Source: Bacillus sp. Marseille-Q3570 (GTDB lineage Bacteria > Bacillota > Bacilli > Bacillales > Fictibacillaceae). Taken from it: a stretch of 64,000 bases of DNA. Below, piece by piece: positions 9,032-17,366 of this stretch. The notes under the pieces were generated by a model, which saw only the letters and a list, made by a program, of their open reading frames with translations, did no database searches and was not told the origin of the DNA. A program made the position numbers and the translations under genes. The number at the start of each line of letters is the position of its first letter. The first letter of the stretch is position 1. The stretch lies in assembly GCF_946151055.1 (NCBI RefSeq), contig NZ_CAMGYZ010000005.1:186001-250000 (forward strand), in the 5' to 3' direction.

Positions 9032-9541
9032 ATGAGGAAAGTCCTTTTATTAAGAAAGGGAATGCTGCTTATGTTAATTCCTTTAATAGGAATGGTCTCA
9101 GATATTCATTTTCTGCTTGCAGTCTTCTCGCTTCTTGGGTTAGATATTGGACTTCTTTGCCTATCAATTTTTGTTTTTATCAACTGGAAAAATGGGGTAT
9201 ATCTTTCAGAATCCAAAAGAAAATCATTGAATACTGCTATCCTTTTCTTTGGATTCTTTTTGTTATGCTTATATCACTTACCTGATTACATAAAAGATAC
9301 ACCGCTTTACATAAATGGAGAAATCGAGCGGGTTGAAGGGATACCGACTTCTGTGGAAAAAGGTTATAAATTCAATGTCATCAATTCAATCACTTTAAAA
9401 GGTGAAGAGTACGACGTCGGTAATATAATCGAGGAAATTCCTTATGAATACCGCAACAGATATTTTGTCATTTATTATCTGCCTAATACTGGATTTACAG
9501 TCGATTATGAGATTCATGATATTTTAAAAGATCGTCCTTGA
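9032..9541 (+). CDS. Hypothetical membrane protein
   Basis: Two starts are possible. The ATG at 8996 has AGGAG 8 bases upstream. The ATG at 9032 (MRKVLLLRKGM, 169 residues) has AAGGAG 6-7 bases upstream and gives a more usual membrane-protein N-terminus, so I use it. Two or three hydrophobic segments in the first 80 residues are followed by an extracytoplasmic tail with an OB- or SH3-like pattern (GEEYDVGNIIEEIP, RYFVIYYLPNTG). No family is recognised. It is convergent with the lipoprotein gene at 9606-9974. Confidence 0.65.
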   Translation: MRKVLLLRKGMLLMLIPLIGMVSDIHFLLAVFSLLGLDIGLLCLSIFVFINWKNGVYLSESKRKSLNTAILFFGFFLLCLYHLPDYIKDTPLYINGEIERVEGIPTSVEKGYKFNVINSITLKGEEYDVGNIIEEIPYEYRNRYFVIYYLPNTGFTVDYEIHDILKDRP

Positions 9542-9570
9542 ACTTCCTAAGTTACATTATTACACATTAT

Positions 9571-9601
9571 AAAGGTCCCCCTTAGAAAAGGAGGACTTTT
9601 T
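9571..9601. terminator. Bidirectional intrinsic terminator
   Basis: AAAGGTCCCCCTT / AAGGAGGACTTTTT stem-loop between the convergent genes ending at 9541 (+) and 9606 (-). Confidence 0.8.
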
Positions 9602-9605
9602 CGGA

Positions 9606-9974
9606 TTACTTTCTATTGGGCAACTCCAGCATCACACCAATCATTTCATCCTCTGGAAAGTTCCAATAATGACCTTCTACACCTAATTTCATAGCTTTTT
9701 TGTAGTATCCTAATTCATAAAGTACTTCTGATTCTTTTTTGAAAAGTAATTTGTATTCAGGTGATACAAAATCCATGGTCGTCGTTGAGGATGTTTCAGC
9801 AGTTTCTAATTTTTGAGCCAATTCAGAGATGAACTTTTTATCCGTAATGGTTTCGATTCTTTCATCGCTTTCCCATAGTAATACCTCAATACTAGTAACT
9901 CCGTTAGGTTCCTGGATACATGATGTGATTATAAAAATGAAAGCAGTAAGGAGAGTGAGCAACAATTTCTTCAC
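9606..9974 (-). CDS. Small predicted lipoprotein
   Basis: About 122 residues. An ATG at 9983 has its GAGAGGGG directly abutting. The GTG at 9974 has the same site 9 bases away and gives a standard MKKLLLTLL lipoprotein signal, so I choose 9974. A lipobox-like FIITSC predicts a diacylglyceryl cysteine near residue 19. The mature domain has no recognised family. It probably shares a transcript with the DUF4870 gene that ends 9-18 bases upstream. Confidence 0.7.
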   Translation of the reverse strand: MKKLLLTLLTAFIFIITSCIQEPNGVTSIEVLLWESDERIETITDKKFISELAQKLETAETSSTTTMDFVSPEYKLLFKKESEVLYELGYYKKAMKLGVEGHYWNFPEDEMIGVMLELPNRK

Positions 9975-9992
9975 AAAGTCCATCCCCTCTCT

Positions 9993-10352
9993 TTATTTAA
10001 TGAAACGAATCGTCAATGGAAAGCGGTAGTAGTTGCCTTCACTTGCTCGGATCGTTCCAATGATCATGAAAATAAGATGTAAGATCACCACGATCGGAAG
10101 TAGAGCGAAGCCAATAAGGATTATCATTAACGCTCCAGCCACAAGTCCATATATGAAGAAACTGATCTGAAAGTTCAATGCCTCTTTACCGTGATAATCG
10201 ACATAGGCATATTCATCTTTTTTAAGTAACCAGAGCAGAAGCGGCCCTATGATGAAACCGAGCGCTGCTGTCAAATAACCTGCAAAAGCAGCTAGATGGA
10301 CATACATACCCCAATTTCTTTCTTCCTTGGATAGTTCACTATTATGATCCAA
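9993..10352 (-). CDS. DUF4870 (Tic20-like) membrane protein
   Basis: A 119-residue protein with the hallmarks of DUF4870: an N-terminal NWGMYVHLAAFAGY helix, GPLLLWLLKKDEYAYVDYHGKEALNFQ between helices 1 and 2 of the core, and a final pair of helices. It starts at a TTG with AAAGGAG 8 bases upstream. The function of the family is unknown. Its neighbours are another small membrane protein upstream (beyond repeat A copy 3) and a small lipoprotein downstream. Confidence 0.85.
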   Translation of the reverse strand: MDHNSELSKEERNWGMYVHLAAFAGYLTAALGFIIGPLLLWLLKKDEYAYVDYHGKEALNFQISFFIYGLVAGALMIILIGFALLPIVVILHLIFMIIGTIRASEGNYYRFPLTIRFIK

Positions 10353-10384
10353 AATAATCGCTCCTTTCTATTAATGGGCAACAG

Positions 10385-10494
10385 GTGTACCAGGCACCGT
10401 TTTGAAACCCTTGATAAGCTTGAGTTTTTGATCGGTGCCAGGCACCATTTCAAACCCCTTGGTATAACTGCTTTCTTAAACGGTGCCTGGCACC
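10385..10494. repeat. Dispersed repeat A, copy 3
   Basis: GTGTACCAGGCACCGTTTT at 10385, GTGCCAGGCACCATTT at 10435 and AAACGGTGCCTGGCACC at 10478, with the 43-base spacing of copies 1 and 2. It sits between two minus-strand membrane protein genes. Confidence 0.85.
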
Positions 10495-10523
10495 GAATCG
10501 AAGCAGAAGCGGTGCTGCGGACG

Positions 10524-10850
10524 TTATCCGATTACTTCTACTTCGTCTTCATCTTTGTCTTTTCGTGCGGCACTGATCAATAGGATGATTGCTGTAATAG
10601 TGTGCATGAACCAGCCTATAAAAGGGATCCAGGCTATACATGAAGTGATGATCCCAAAAATGCTTCCAACTCGTTGAAACCCGATTTTCGCTTCCTTGTT
10701 TACATATACAAGTGTAACAATATGAAGCCCTAACATCACAAACAACGGGATGTACCAATTCGCTAAGACGAATGTCCCTCCAATAAACGGGATCGCAAGG
10801 AAAGCTTCACACCCTCCGGTCACCCACTGAAGAACTTTATATGTTTTCAT
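10524..10850 (-). CDS. Small hypothetical membrane protein
   Basis: A 108-residue protein with three hydrophobic helices and an acidic C-terminal tail (KDKDEDEVEVIG). AAGGAG lies 11 bases before the ATG. No family is recognised. Gene order suggests it may be read together with the DUF4870 gene, but repeat A copy 3 lies between them and could end the transcript. Confidence 0.7.
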   Translation of the reverse strand: MKTYKVLQWVTGGCEAFLAIPFIGGTFVLANWYIPLFVMLGLHIVTLVYVNKEAKIGFQRVGSIFGIITSCIAWIPFIGWFMHTITAIILLISAARKDKDEDEVEVIG

Positions 10851-11050
10851 TATATTTTACGCTCCTTTTTCTAACAATTAACCTCTACATAACTATATAC
10901 GGTTCACTTATCAAAAGGTTTTCCTTTTTTCTTTAAAATAGCAAAAAAAGATTTGTTATGAAAATCATTGATGTCAAATGAATACAAGTAGGTGCTATGA
11001 TAAGATGAAGAAAGCGACATTACTTTAGAATGAGATTCAGAGGGATGGAA

Positions 11051-11596
11051 ATGAAGAAATTATTACTTTATTGGGGACCAGTTCTAATATGGATGGGAAT
11101 GATCTTTTATTCTTCATCCCAACCATACAATGATCAAGATATCAAACCAATGCTCCTTGATACTGTAGAACTAGGATGGGTATCAATTTATTTTTCTGAA
11201 CTGACTTTTAATTATGCTGGTGAAGTAGTAAGTGTCAATCGGCTAGGGGAAGCGGGATACATAGAGTTTTTCATCCGAAAAGGTGCTCATGTGACGGTAT
11301 ATTTGATTCTGGCCATCTTCATCTACCGGGCAATAAGAATCACCATAAAAACAAGAAAACCAATCCTTTTTTATTCATGGCTTTTGACAAGTATTTATGC
11401 TGCTTCAGATGAGTTCCACCAGGGGTTCACCGTGCAAAGATCTCCTCATGTCGAGGATGTTATGTTAGATAGTGCAGGAGCAATTTTAGGAGTAATATTG
11501 GCACACCAGCTTATATATAAAAAGCCCGAAAACAGAAGCAGTCACAACGCATTACAGAAAAAAATTGACCTTGGTAATGTGAAAAAGTACCATTGA
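11051..11596 (+). CDS. VanZ-like family protein
   Basis: About 181 residues. The ATG at 11051 has AGAGGG 6 bases upstream; in-frame ATGs at 11030 and 11045 lack a well-spaced site. Four hydrophobic segments are present, with VanZ hallmarks: an early WMGMIFYSSSQP, RKGAHVTVYLIL in the middle, and ASDEFHQGFTVQRSPHVEDVMLDSAGA at the end. VanZ relatives are linked to teicoplanin resistance and envelope functions, but the biochemical role is unknown. The gene is 29 bases upstream of mnaA and probably cotranscribed. Confidence 0.88.
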   Translation: MKKLLLYWGPVLIWMGMIFYSSSQPYNDQDIKPMLLDTVELGWVSIYFSELTFNYAGEVVSVNRLGEAGYIEFFIRKGAHVTVYLILAIFIYRAIRITIKTRKPILFYSWLLTSIYAASDEFHQGFTVQRSPHVEDVMLDSAGAILGVILAHQLIYKKPENRSSHNALQKKIDLGNVKKYH

Positions 11597-11625
11597 ACAT
11601 AGTTGAAAGTTAGGGGGAAAACTGT

Positions 11626-12777
11626 ATGGATAGAAAGATTAAAGTCATGACGATCTTCGGGACAAGGCCTGAAGCGATCAAGATGTGTCCGCTTGTCCTT
11701 GAACTGGAAAAACATCCTGATGAGATTGAATCGATCGTAACGGTAACAGCACAACATAGAGAAATGCTCGATCAAGTATTGGAGATATTTGAAGTAACTC
11801 CCGATTATGATTTGAACATTATGAAGGCTCGCCAAAGCTTAGTCGAAGTAACGAACAAAGCTTTAGAAGGCTTGGATCGGGTCATGAAGGAAGCGGAGCC
11901 TGATATTGTCCTCGTACATGGTGATACCTCGACCACATTCGTGGCGAGTCTTTCGGCGTTCTATAATAAAATTGAGGTAGGGCATGTGGAAGCAGGTCTA
12001 CGCACATATAATAAGCATTCTCCTTACCCCGAAGAGATGAATCGTCAGCTCACAGGTGTTCTTTCTGACTTGCATTTTGCACCGACAAAGCAATCAGCAG
12101 CAAACTTGATCAATGAAAATAAAAAAGCCGATTCAATATTTGTGACAGGTAATACAGCCATTGACGCACTTAAGACAACTGTTACCGATAACTATACTCA
12201 TCCGGTCCTTGAAAAAATCAACTCTAATGAAAGACTCGTACTGATGACTGCCCATCGTCGGGAAAACCAGGGTGAACCTATGAGGAACATGTTTTCGGCT
12301 ATCCGGAACCTTGTTGAAACCCACAAGGATATCCAGGTCGTATATCCTGTCCATCTAAATCCAGTTGTACGTGAAACAGCTGACGAGCTTTTAAGTGATC
12401 ATCCAAGAATTCATTTGATTGAACCTCTTGGAGTAGTAGACTTCCATAACTTTGCCTCAAGAGCACACTTGATTCTCACTGATTCTGGGGGGATTCAAGA
12501 AGAGGCACCTTCTTTGGGCGTACCAGTCCTGGTTTTAAGAGATACAACAGAACGTCCTGAAGGAATTGAAGCTGGCACATTGAAACTCGCAGGTACAGAT
12601 AAAGAGGTAATATACAGCCTGGCGAATACACTCCTAACTGATGACGAAGCGTACAAGAAAATGTCTAGAGCATCAAATCCTTATGGAGATGGGAATGCTT
12701 CTAAACGAACTGTAGAAGCCATCCTCTATCATTTTAATAAAAGAACAGAACGACCGGATAGCTTTGACGTAATCTAA
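11626..12777 (+). CDS. mnaA: UDP-N-acetylglucosamine 2-epimerase (non-hydrolysing)
   Basis: A 383-residue cytoplasmic enzyme that interconverts UDP-GlcNAc and UDP-ManNAc. Family motifs include GTRPEAIKMCPLV near the N-terminus, VHGDTST, GHVEAGLRT, MTAHRREN, and LTDSGGIQEEAP with the conserved Ser/Gly/Glu loop. Full length. AGGGGG lies about 10 bases upstream. UDP-ManNAc is the donor for TagA (encoded at 50466) and a building block of the secondary wall polysaccharide bound by SLH domains, so the enzyme supplies the pathways encoded further along the window. Confidence 0.95.
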   Translation: MDRKIKVMTIFGTRPEAIKMCPLVLELEKHPDEIESIVTVTAQHREMLDQVLEIFEVTPDYDLNIMKARQSLVEVTNKALEGLDRVMKEAEPDIVLVHGDTSTTFVASLSAFYNKIEVGHVEAGLRTYNKHSPYPEEMNRQLTGVLSDLHFAPTKQSAANLINENKKADSIFVTGNTAIDALKTTVTDNYTHPVLEKINSNERLVLMTAHRRENQGEPMRNMFSAIRNLVETHKDIQVVYPVHLNPVVRETADELLSDHPRIHLIEPLGVVDFHNFASRAHLILTDSGGIQEEAPSLGVPVLVLRDTTERPEGIEAGTLKLAGTDKEVIYSLANTLLTDDEAYKKMSRASNPYGDGNASKRTVEAILYHFNKRTERPDSFDVI

Positions 12778-12784
12778 ATATGAA

Positions 12785-12818
12785 ATGGACCTGAATCAAT
12801 GAATGATCAGGTCCTTTA
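12785..12818. terminator. Intrinsic terminator
   Basis: GGACCTGA / TCAGGTCC stem followed by TTTAT, between convergent mnaA and the SLH gene ending at 12823. Confidence 0.75.
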
Positions 12819-12822
12819 TCTA

Positions 12823-13917
12823 TTATCTTGTACTTTTCATGGGAGTAATACTTGATGTCTCGAAACTTGCATTCTCAAAAGCGTGTGGAACTTGACTATA
12901 AATCTTCCATTCCCCATCAATCATTCGTAAGAAGTATATCCCACTTGTTGAATCATCGTTTTCTGTTTCTCCCGTTGAATTAGGAGGGGTGACCGTTACG
13001 TCATAAGACAGATTAGACAAGTCTACCGTTGCCATCCTTGTATTCTTGGAAATAACATTCATCTCAGGTGTCCCTACTTGTTCAAATGCGAATTTATATC
13101 CATCGTATTCAGTTAAATATAAGTACAGATCAGTCACATCTGTCACCATTGCATGATAAAAACCGAGTGTATATTGATCAAATATCGGATACGTTGCTCT
13201 ATAATCATTTGTCTTCAATTTTTCATAGACAGCATTTTCATGATTGAGAACAAGATCAGTCAACTCTGAATCGGAAGGTAAATCTACCATTTCCAAATGT
13301 AAAGCTACGATCAGCATCTTAGAGGTTTCTGCCCGGGTCGCTGTGTCCTTTGGGAAGAACTTTCCATCGTATCCATTAATGATGCCGACACTGCTCGCTT
13401 GATCGATGTATTCTTTTGCCCAGTTATTTTTTACGTCGCTGAATGTCATCGGTTCACCTGAAAAATCCACCGTTTCTCCAAAGGCACGGACAATCATGGC
13501 TGCCAATTGTTCTCGAGTGATGAATTTATTAGGCGCAAACTCTGTATCAGTCACACCATTTACAATACCTAGAGAGCTTGCAATTTGAATTTCTTCATAT
13601 CCCCAAAAACCTTCAGGAACATCGCTGAAAGTTTTACCTGCTTCTGTTGATTCTAGGTCTAATGAACGGACAAGCAATGCTGCAACTTCTGCACGAGAAA
13701 TATTCGTGTCTGGTTTCGCATAAAGATCTCCATTTAACTTTACGTAACCTTTCATGATATCAGCGTCAATCAATTGCATCATATATTCAGCTGCCCAATG
13801 ATCGGGATTTTCTGCCAAATCGATTGGAAGATAGTTGCTCATATTACTCGCATGCACATTTGAAATCGGAGCAACTACAAATAAAGTTATAACAATACAT
13901 AAAAAAAGCTTTTTCAT
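12823..13917 (-). CDS. Secreted SLH-domain protein with unknown C-terminal domain
   Basis: A 364-residue precursor. The ATG at 13917 (MKKLFLCIV) has AGGGGG 9 bases upstream. A signal peptide ends near HAS. Three SLH modules follow (about residues 30-205), with the usual ISRAE, ITREQ and ATRAE motifs. The C-terminal region of about 150 residues (TLGFYHAMVTDVTDLYLYL, MIDGEWKIYSQVPH) resembles an NTF2-like fold in pattern only; no family is assigned. It probably binds pyruvylated secondary wall polysaccharide. It is monocistronic and convergent with mnaA. Confidence 0.85.
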   Translation of the reverse strand: MKKLFLCIVITLFVVAPISNVHASNMSNYLPIDLAENPDHWAAEYMMQLIDADIMKGYVKLNGDLYAKPDTNISRAEVAALLVRSLDLESTEAGKTFSDVPEGFWGYEEIQIASSLGIVNGVTDTEFAPNKFITREQLAAMIVRAFGETVDFSGEPMTFSDVKNNWAKEYIDQASSVGIINGYDGKFFPKDTATRAETSKMLIVALHLEMVDLPSDSELTDLVLNHENAVYEKLKTNDYRATYPIFDQYTLGFYHAMVTDVTDLYLYLTEYDGYKFAFEQVGTPEMNVISKNTRMATVDLSNLSYDVTVTPPNSTGETENDDSTSGIYFLRMIDGEWKIYSQVPHAFENASFETSSITPMKSTR

Positions 13918-14014
13918 TCTCTCTAACCCCCTGAAATTAGTCACATTTCCAATTTTAAGGTGTTTTCTGATAGATATCCTATGCGTTTTTTACTATATAT
14001 GAAAAACAATATAC

Positions 14015-17000
14015 CTAATTATTTACCTTATAATCCCAATTCAACTCTGTTGGATCACCATAACGTGTCAAGGTATAAACATCACCTTCATTATTAATGT
14101 CCCATCCTGAATCATCAAAAATTTCTAATCCGCCTGGTGCATATACTTTTAATTGTTGTAAACCACCATCCAATAGGGAAACTTCAGTTTGACCGTTATT
14201 ATCACGAACACCTACTGGTATATTTGATCTCATGATATGAGGCTTTGTATTTTTTTCTGTATCTAAAGTCAGTTTCGTTTTCCCAAAGCCTTTGAAATAC
14301 AAGGTCGTACCGTCATACATATAGACCGATGAGTCTGTATTAAATAAGAAACCTTTATATTTTTCACCCATTTCAACCTTGTAGCCGATTGCATTTTGAT
14401 AGTTTCCAGCAAGTTCTTCAATCGATTCATCGGCGTTTGTGGTGATATATACACTATGATGCAGTTTACGGCGTATCCAGTTCTGAGCGTCATGCCAAAC
14501 CTTTTCAATCGGGTTATATTCTAATGTCGATTCTGCTTTATAAGTGGAAAGAATGCTCTTTGCCATGCGATCTTCAGTTGTAAAATTGTAATCATGCACA
14601 AGTCTGATTTGATTTAGAAGTTCAACTTTTTCAGTAAGCGTATTGGTCTCGTCTTTCCTTAAGATATCATTGCCGATATGCAATTGATGACTAATTGGTA
14701 GATTAAAATAGCTGTACATCTCGTAAGCGCTCTTATACTTCGAAATATCTGGAGCAGGATTGTTGATTATGAAGTTCTCTACACTCTTTCCTTTCATCAA
14801 TGGAAATGGTATTACCCAAAGGTATTCTTGATCTTGTGATGGTTTCCCCGGTGTATGGGGAGGTTTAAACCCTGAGTTCCACCAAATCCCCTCTTGTTGT
14901 TCAGAATTGAATGTTTGCGTGTGCTTTTCCTGGTTAATTTCCCACTCATGTTGATTTGCACCAATTTGATTCCAAGAAAGACCATAGAAGTCAAATGCTT
15001 TTTTGTGTAGCTGAATCTCTGTTTTTTCTTGTTCTATAGATTCATAGTTGTGAACGAAAATATGGGGTTCAATCTTGATGTGGTGTTCCTTTGCATACGC
15101 TAAAGAATCTCTCAATTGCTGCTCATATTTAAACTCATCAGAATCGATTGGGACTGCATTTCCATAAATTAATTTTCCCGTCACTAGATCTGGTTGCTCA
15201 TCTTGATTCAAATCTGCTATTTCCGGCACAGAATAACGACCACCCCACAAGCGATTGTTGCCGAATGCATTAAAGCGGTCACCTTCGAGATAACCTTGAT
15301 CAGCAAGTCCATCTGATGTCAGTTCAAATCGTTTGATATACCCTTCCTTCATCCCAAGCAACAGGTCTCTTTTATCGTCAGCATTTAAATCGACCAATTT
15401 GGGTGCAGCGAATCCTCCGACATTGATATAGTTGTTTTCAGTGTCTTTTAAAATCACTTTTGTCGACGAGAAGGTGCGCTGGTTGTCGTTTAGGTCTCCA
15501 TCTAGCATATAGACATGTCCACTTGCTGTGCCGACAATAAGGTCGTCCGCGCCATTATTATTGATGTCAGCTATAGCTGGGGCAGAGTGAGTATGTATAG
15601 CGTTCGGTTTTACGATTTCTTCAGGTGCTTCAAAAGTAAAATTACCACTGTTGATAAAGGTTACCACAGCTCCAGATTCCATTCCTACAACTAAGTCCAA
15701 ATATCCATCATTATTCATATCATATAAAATAGGGGACGAATAATTACCAACATCGATATTCTGACCAGTAACCAATTTGATAGTCGTCCCTTTCTTTGCT
15801 GCATAGTTCTCATCTGCAATTTCCCCTTTGTAGAAAAGGAGTTGTCCGTTACCACTACCTGATACAATATCTAAGATTCCGTCTTTGTTGACGTCTTTGA
15901 AATCAACATAAGCACGGTAAGGAAGTTCGATATCCTCGCCCAGATTTTTATGCTCTGGATATTGAGCCCCCTTTAACGTTTTGCCTTCACTTTTCACAGT
16001 GTGGCCTGAAGTATATGTAGTATCGGAAGAATCACCCGTAAACGCTGGTGTATCAGCGGTTCCGACGTTTGGATGATATGAAATTCCCTCACTCCATACA
16101 CCCTGCTCATGCGCTTCCCGAACAAGAGAATAAGAGGGGATTTGATTATATTGTTTTAAAAAATCAATCCCTTTTTCAATAGCCCCTTCTTTAATGGAAC
16201 TCGTTGAATCAATGTAATTTTGTACAGCCATGGCAGGTCGGCCATTCGGTCCAAGCACTTTAGAGACAGAGTATCCGTACATATCTTTAGCTACATATGA
16301 TAAAAATTCATTTCGCAGTAAAAAGTTCGAAGTTGCGAATGTATAATTAAAAAATTCCTGATTTTCCGCTTTCGGTTTCATATCAAATGATGTAATGAAT
16401 GATTTATTAGGGAGAAGGGAGCTTGAAAAGAACACATTCCCTTTCCCATATTCATTGATGGTATATAAAGATAGTCCATCTGCCACCACTAAAGATTTTG
16501 CTTTAGAGGGGATAATTCCTTTCCCCAGCGTAAGGGAGGAAAGTTCTTCCTTGCTATAGTGTTGGTTTATACCCTTAAAAAAATGCTTAAGGAAATTCTG
16601 GATACCTTTTTCATCCTCGCTTAACTTGGGATAACGAGGTGCAATTGGAAAGCTTTTGATGTCTTGAAAGGATTCAGCGCCAATAAACTCTTTGGAAAAT
16701 TGATTATGAAATTGGTTTTCAAGGAATAAGTACCCGCCTTTTTCCACAAAATTCATTAATGATTCTTTGGAAGACCTGAAGGATGAGGTACTGATTATTG
16801 AGGGGTCTAAATAAATGATTTCATAATTTGACAGGTCTACAGAACTTAGAACATCTATTTTCATAGAATCAATCGTCGTGTTTGTTACGAATGAGTTCTT
16901 CATATTTTGATAGGTTTTAAGATACTCATCAGAATCCTCATTATAAACGACCAGGATATCGATGGTCTGAGGCTTAGAGTTACTGATTGTCAGGAAAAAA

Positions 17001-17050
17001 ACTTCAAGGACCAAAACCACGATTGTAAAACTTATGATTAATTTCTTCAT
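14015..17050 (-). CDS. Large secreted FG-GAP/VCBS-repeat protein with deacetylase-like region
   Basis: 1011 residues. An N-terminal helix (signal anchor) is followed by a region of about 200 residues that looks like a glutamine-amidotransferase or Rossmann fold (DILVVYNEDS, YEIIYLDPS). Five or more calcium-binding FG-GAP repeats follow between roughly residues 375 and 630 (DVNKDGILD, DMNNDGYLD, DINNNGADD, DLNADDKRD, DLNQDEQPD). The last third (EHHIKIEPHIFVHNY, QLHKKAFDFYG) weakly recalls a polysaccharide-deacetylase or PelA-like hydrolase. There is no SLH domain. ATG with GGAG 9 bases upstream. It is monocistronic and divergent from the LTA-synthase gene. A surface polysaccharide-modifying role is inference. 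Confidence 0.75.
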   Translation of the reverse strand: MKKLIISFTIVVLVLEVFFLTISNSKPQTIDILVVYNEDSDEYLKTYQNMKNSFVTNTTIDSMKIDVLSSVDLSNYEIIYLDPSIISTSSFRSSKESLMNFVEKGGYLFLENQFHNQFSKEFIGAESFQDIKSFPIAPRYPKLSEDEKGIQNFLKHFFKGINQHYSKEELSSLTLGKGIIPSKAKSLVVADGLSLYTINEYGKGNVFFSSSLLPNKSFITSFDMKPKAENQEFFNYTFATSNFLLRNEFLSYVAKDMYGYSVSKVLGPNGRPAMAVQNYIDSTSSIKEGAIEKGIDFLKQYNQIPSYSLVREAHEQGVWSEGISYHPNVGTADTPAFTGDSSDTTYTSGHTVKSEGKTLKGAQYPEHKNLGEDIELPYRAYVDFKDVNKDGILDIVSGSGNGQLLFYKGEIADENYAAKKGTTIKLVTGQNIDVGNYSSPILYDMNNDGYLDLVVGMESGAVVTFINSGNFTFEAPEEIVKPNAIHTHSAPAIADINNNGADDLIVGTASGHVYMLDGDLNDNQRTFSSTKVILKDTENNYINVGGFAAPKLVDLNADDKRDLLLGMKEGYIKRFELTSDGLADQGYLEGDRFNAFGNNRLWGGRYSVPEIADLNQDEQPDLVTGKLIYGNAVPIDSDEFKYEQQLRDSLAYAKEHHIKIEPHIFVHNYESIEQEKTEIQLHKKAFDFYGLSWNQIGANQHEWEINQEKHTQTFNSEQQEGIWWNSGFKPPHTPGKPSQDQEYLWVIPFPLMKGKSVENFIINNPAPDISKYKSAYEMYSYFNLPISHQLHIGNDILRKDETNTLTEKVELLNQIRLVHDYNFTTEDRMAKSILSTYKAESTLEYNPIEKVWHDAQNWIRRKLHHSVYITTNADESIEELAGNYQNAIGYKVEMGEKYKGFLFNTDSSVYMYDGTTLYFKGFGKTKLTLDTEKNTKPHIMRSNIPVGVRDNNGQTEVSLLDGGLQQLKVYAPGGLEIFDDSGWDINNEGDVYTLTRYGDPTELNWDYKVNN

Positions 17051-17366
17051 TTAATCCAACTCCATTGGTGATAAGTGATTAATTATGTAGGGACATTTTG
17101 TAAAAACTGCAACTTAAGTGTACCCGGAAAAGGGAAAGTAGAGCAATAACCACTCCTAAGTTTCAGGATAAAATTGACACGATTGTCAGATTGTTTTACA
17201 TTACATAGAGCAATTAATAGTAGATTATTTATAAGATTTTTGGCTTTGTTATACTTTATTGTTGCTCGCTTATCCCGCAGGAGTGTCGCAAATTTCGCTT
17301 CTTTTTAATGTAGTCTGGAATTAACAGTTCTTTAATCAAAGTTAAATAGAAATTAAGGATGGTAGA
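17051..17366. other. Divergent intergenic region
   Basis: About 316 bases between the FG-GAP gene (-) and the LTA-synthase gene (+). It holds the sigma-A-like promoter listed separately and no ORF with a ribosome binding site. Confidence 0.5.
17174..17202 (+). promoter_or_regulatory. Sigma-A-type promoter
   Basis: TTGACA (17174-17179), 17-base spacer, TACATT (17197-17202). It points towards the LTA-synthase-family gene and would leave a leader of about 155 bases. Confidence 0.55.

Noticed and set aside
5222-10494. Repeat A as a CRISPR array
   Set aside because: Only three scattered copies, separated by genes, palindromic, with no regular spacers and no cas genes.
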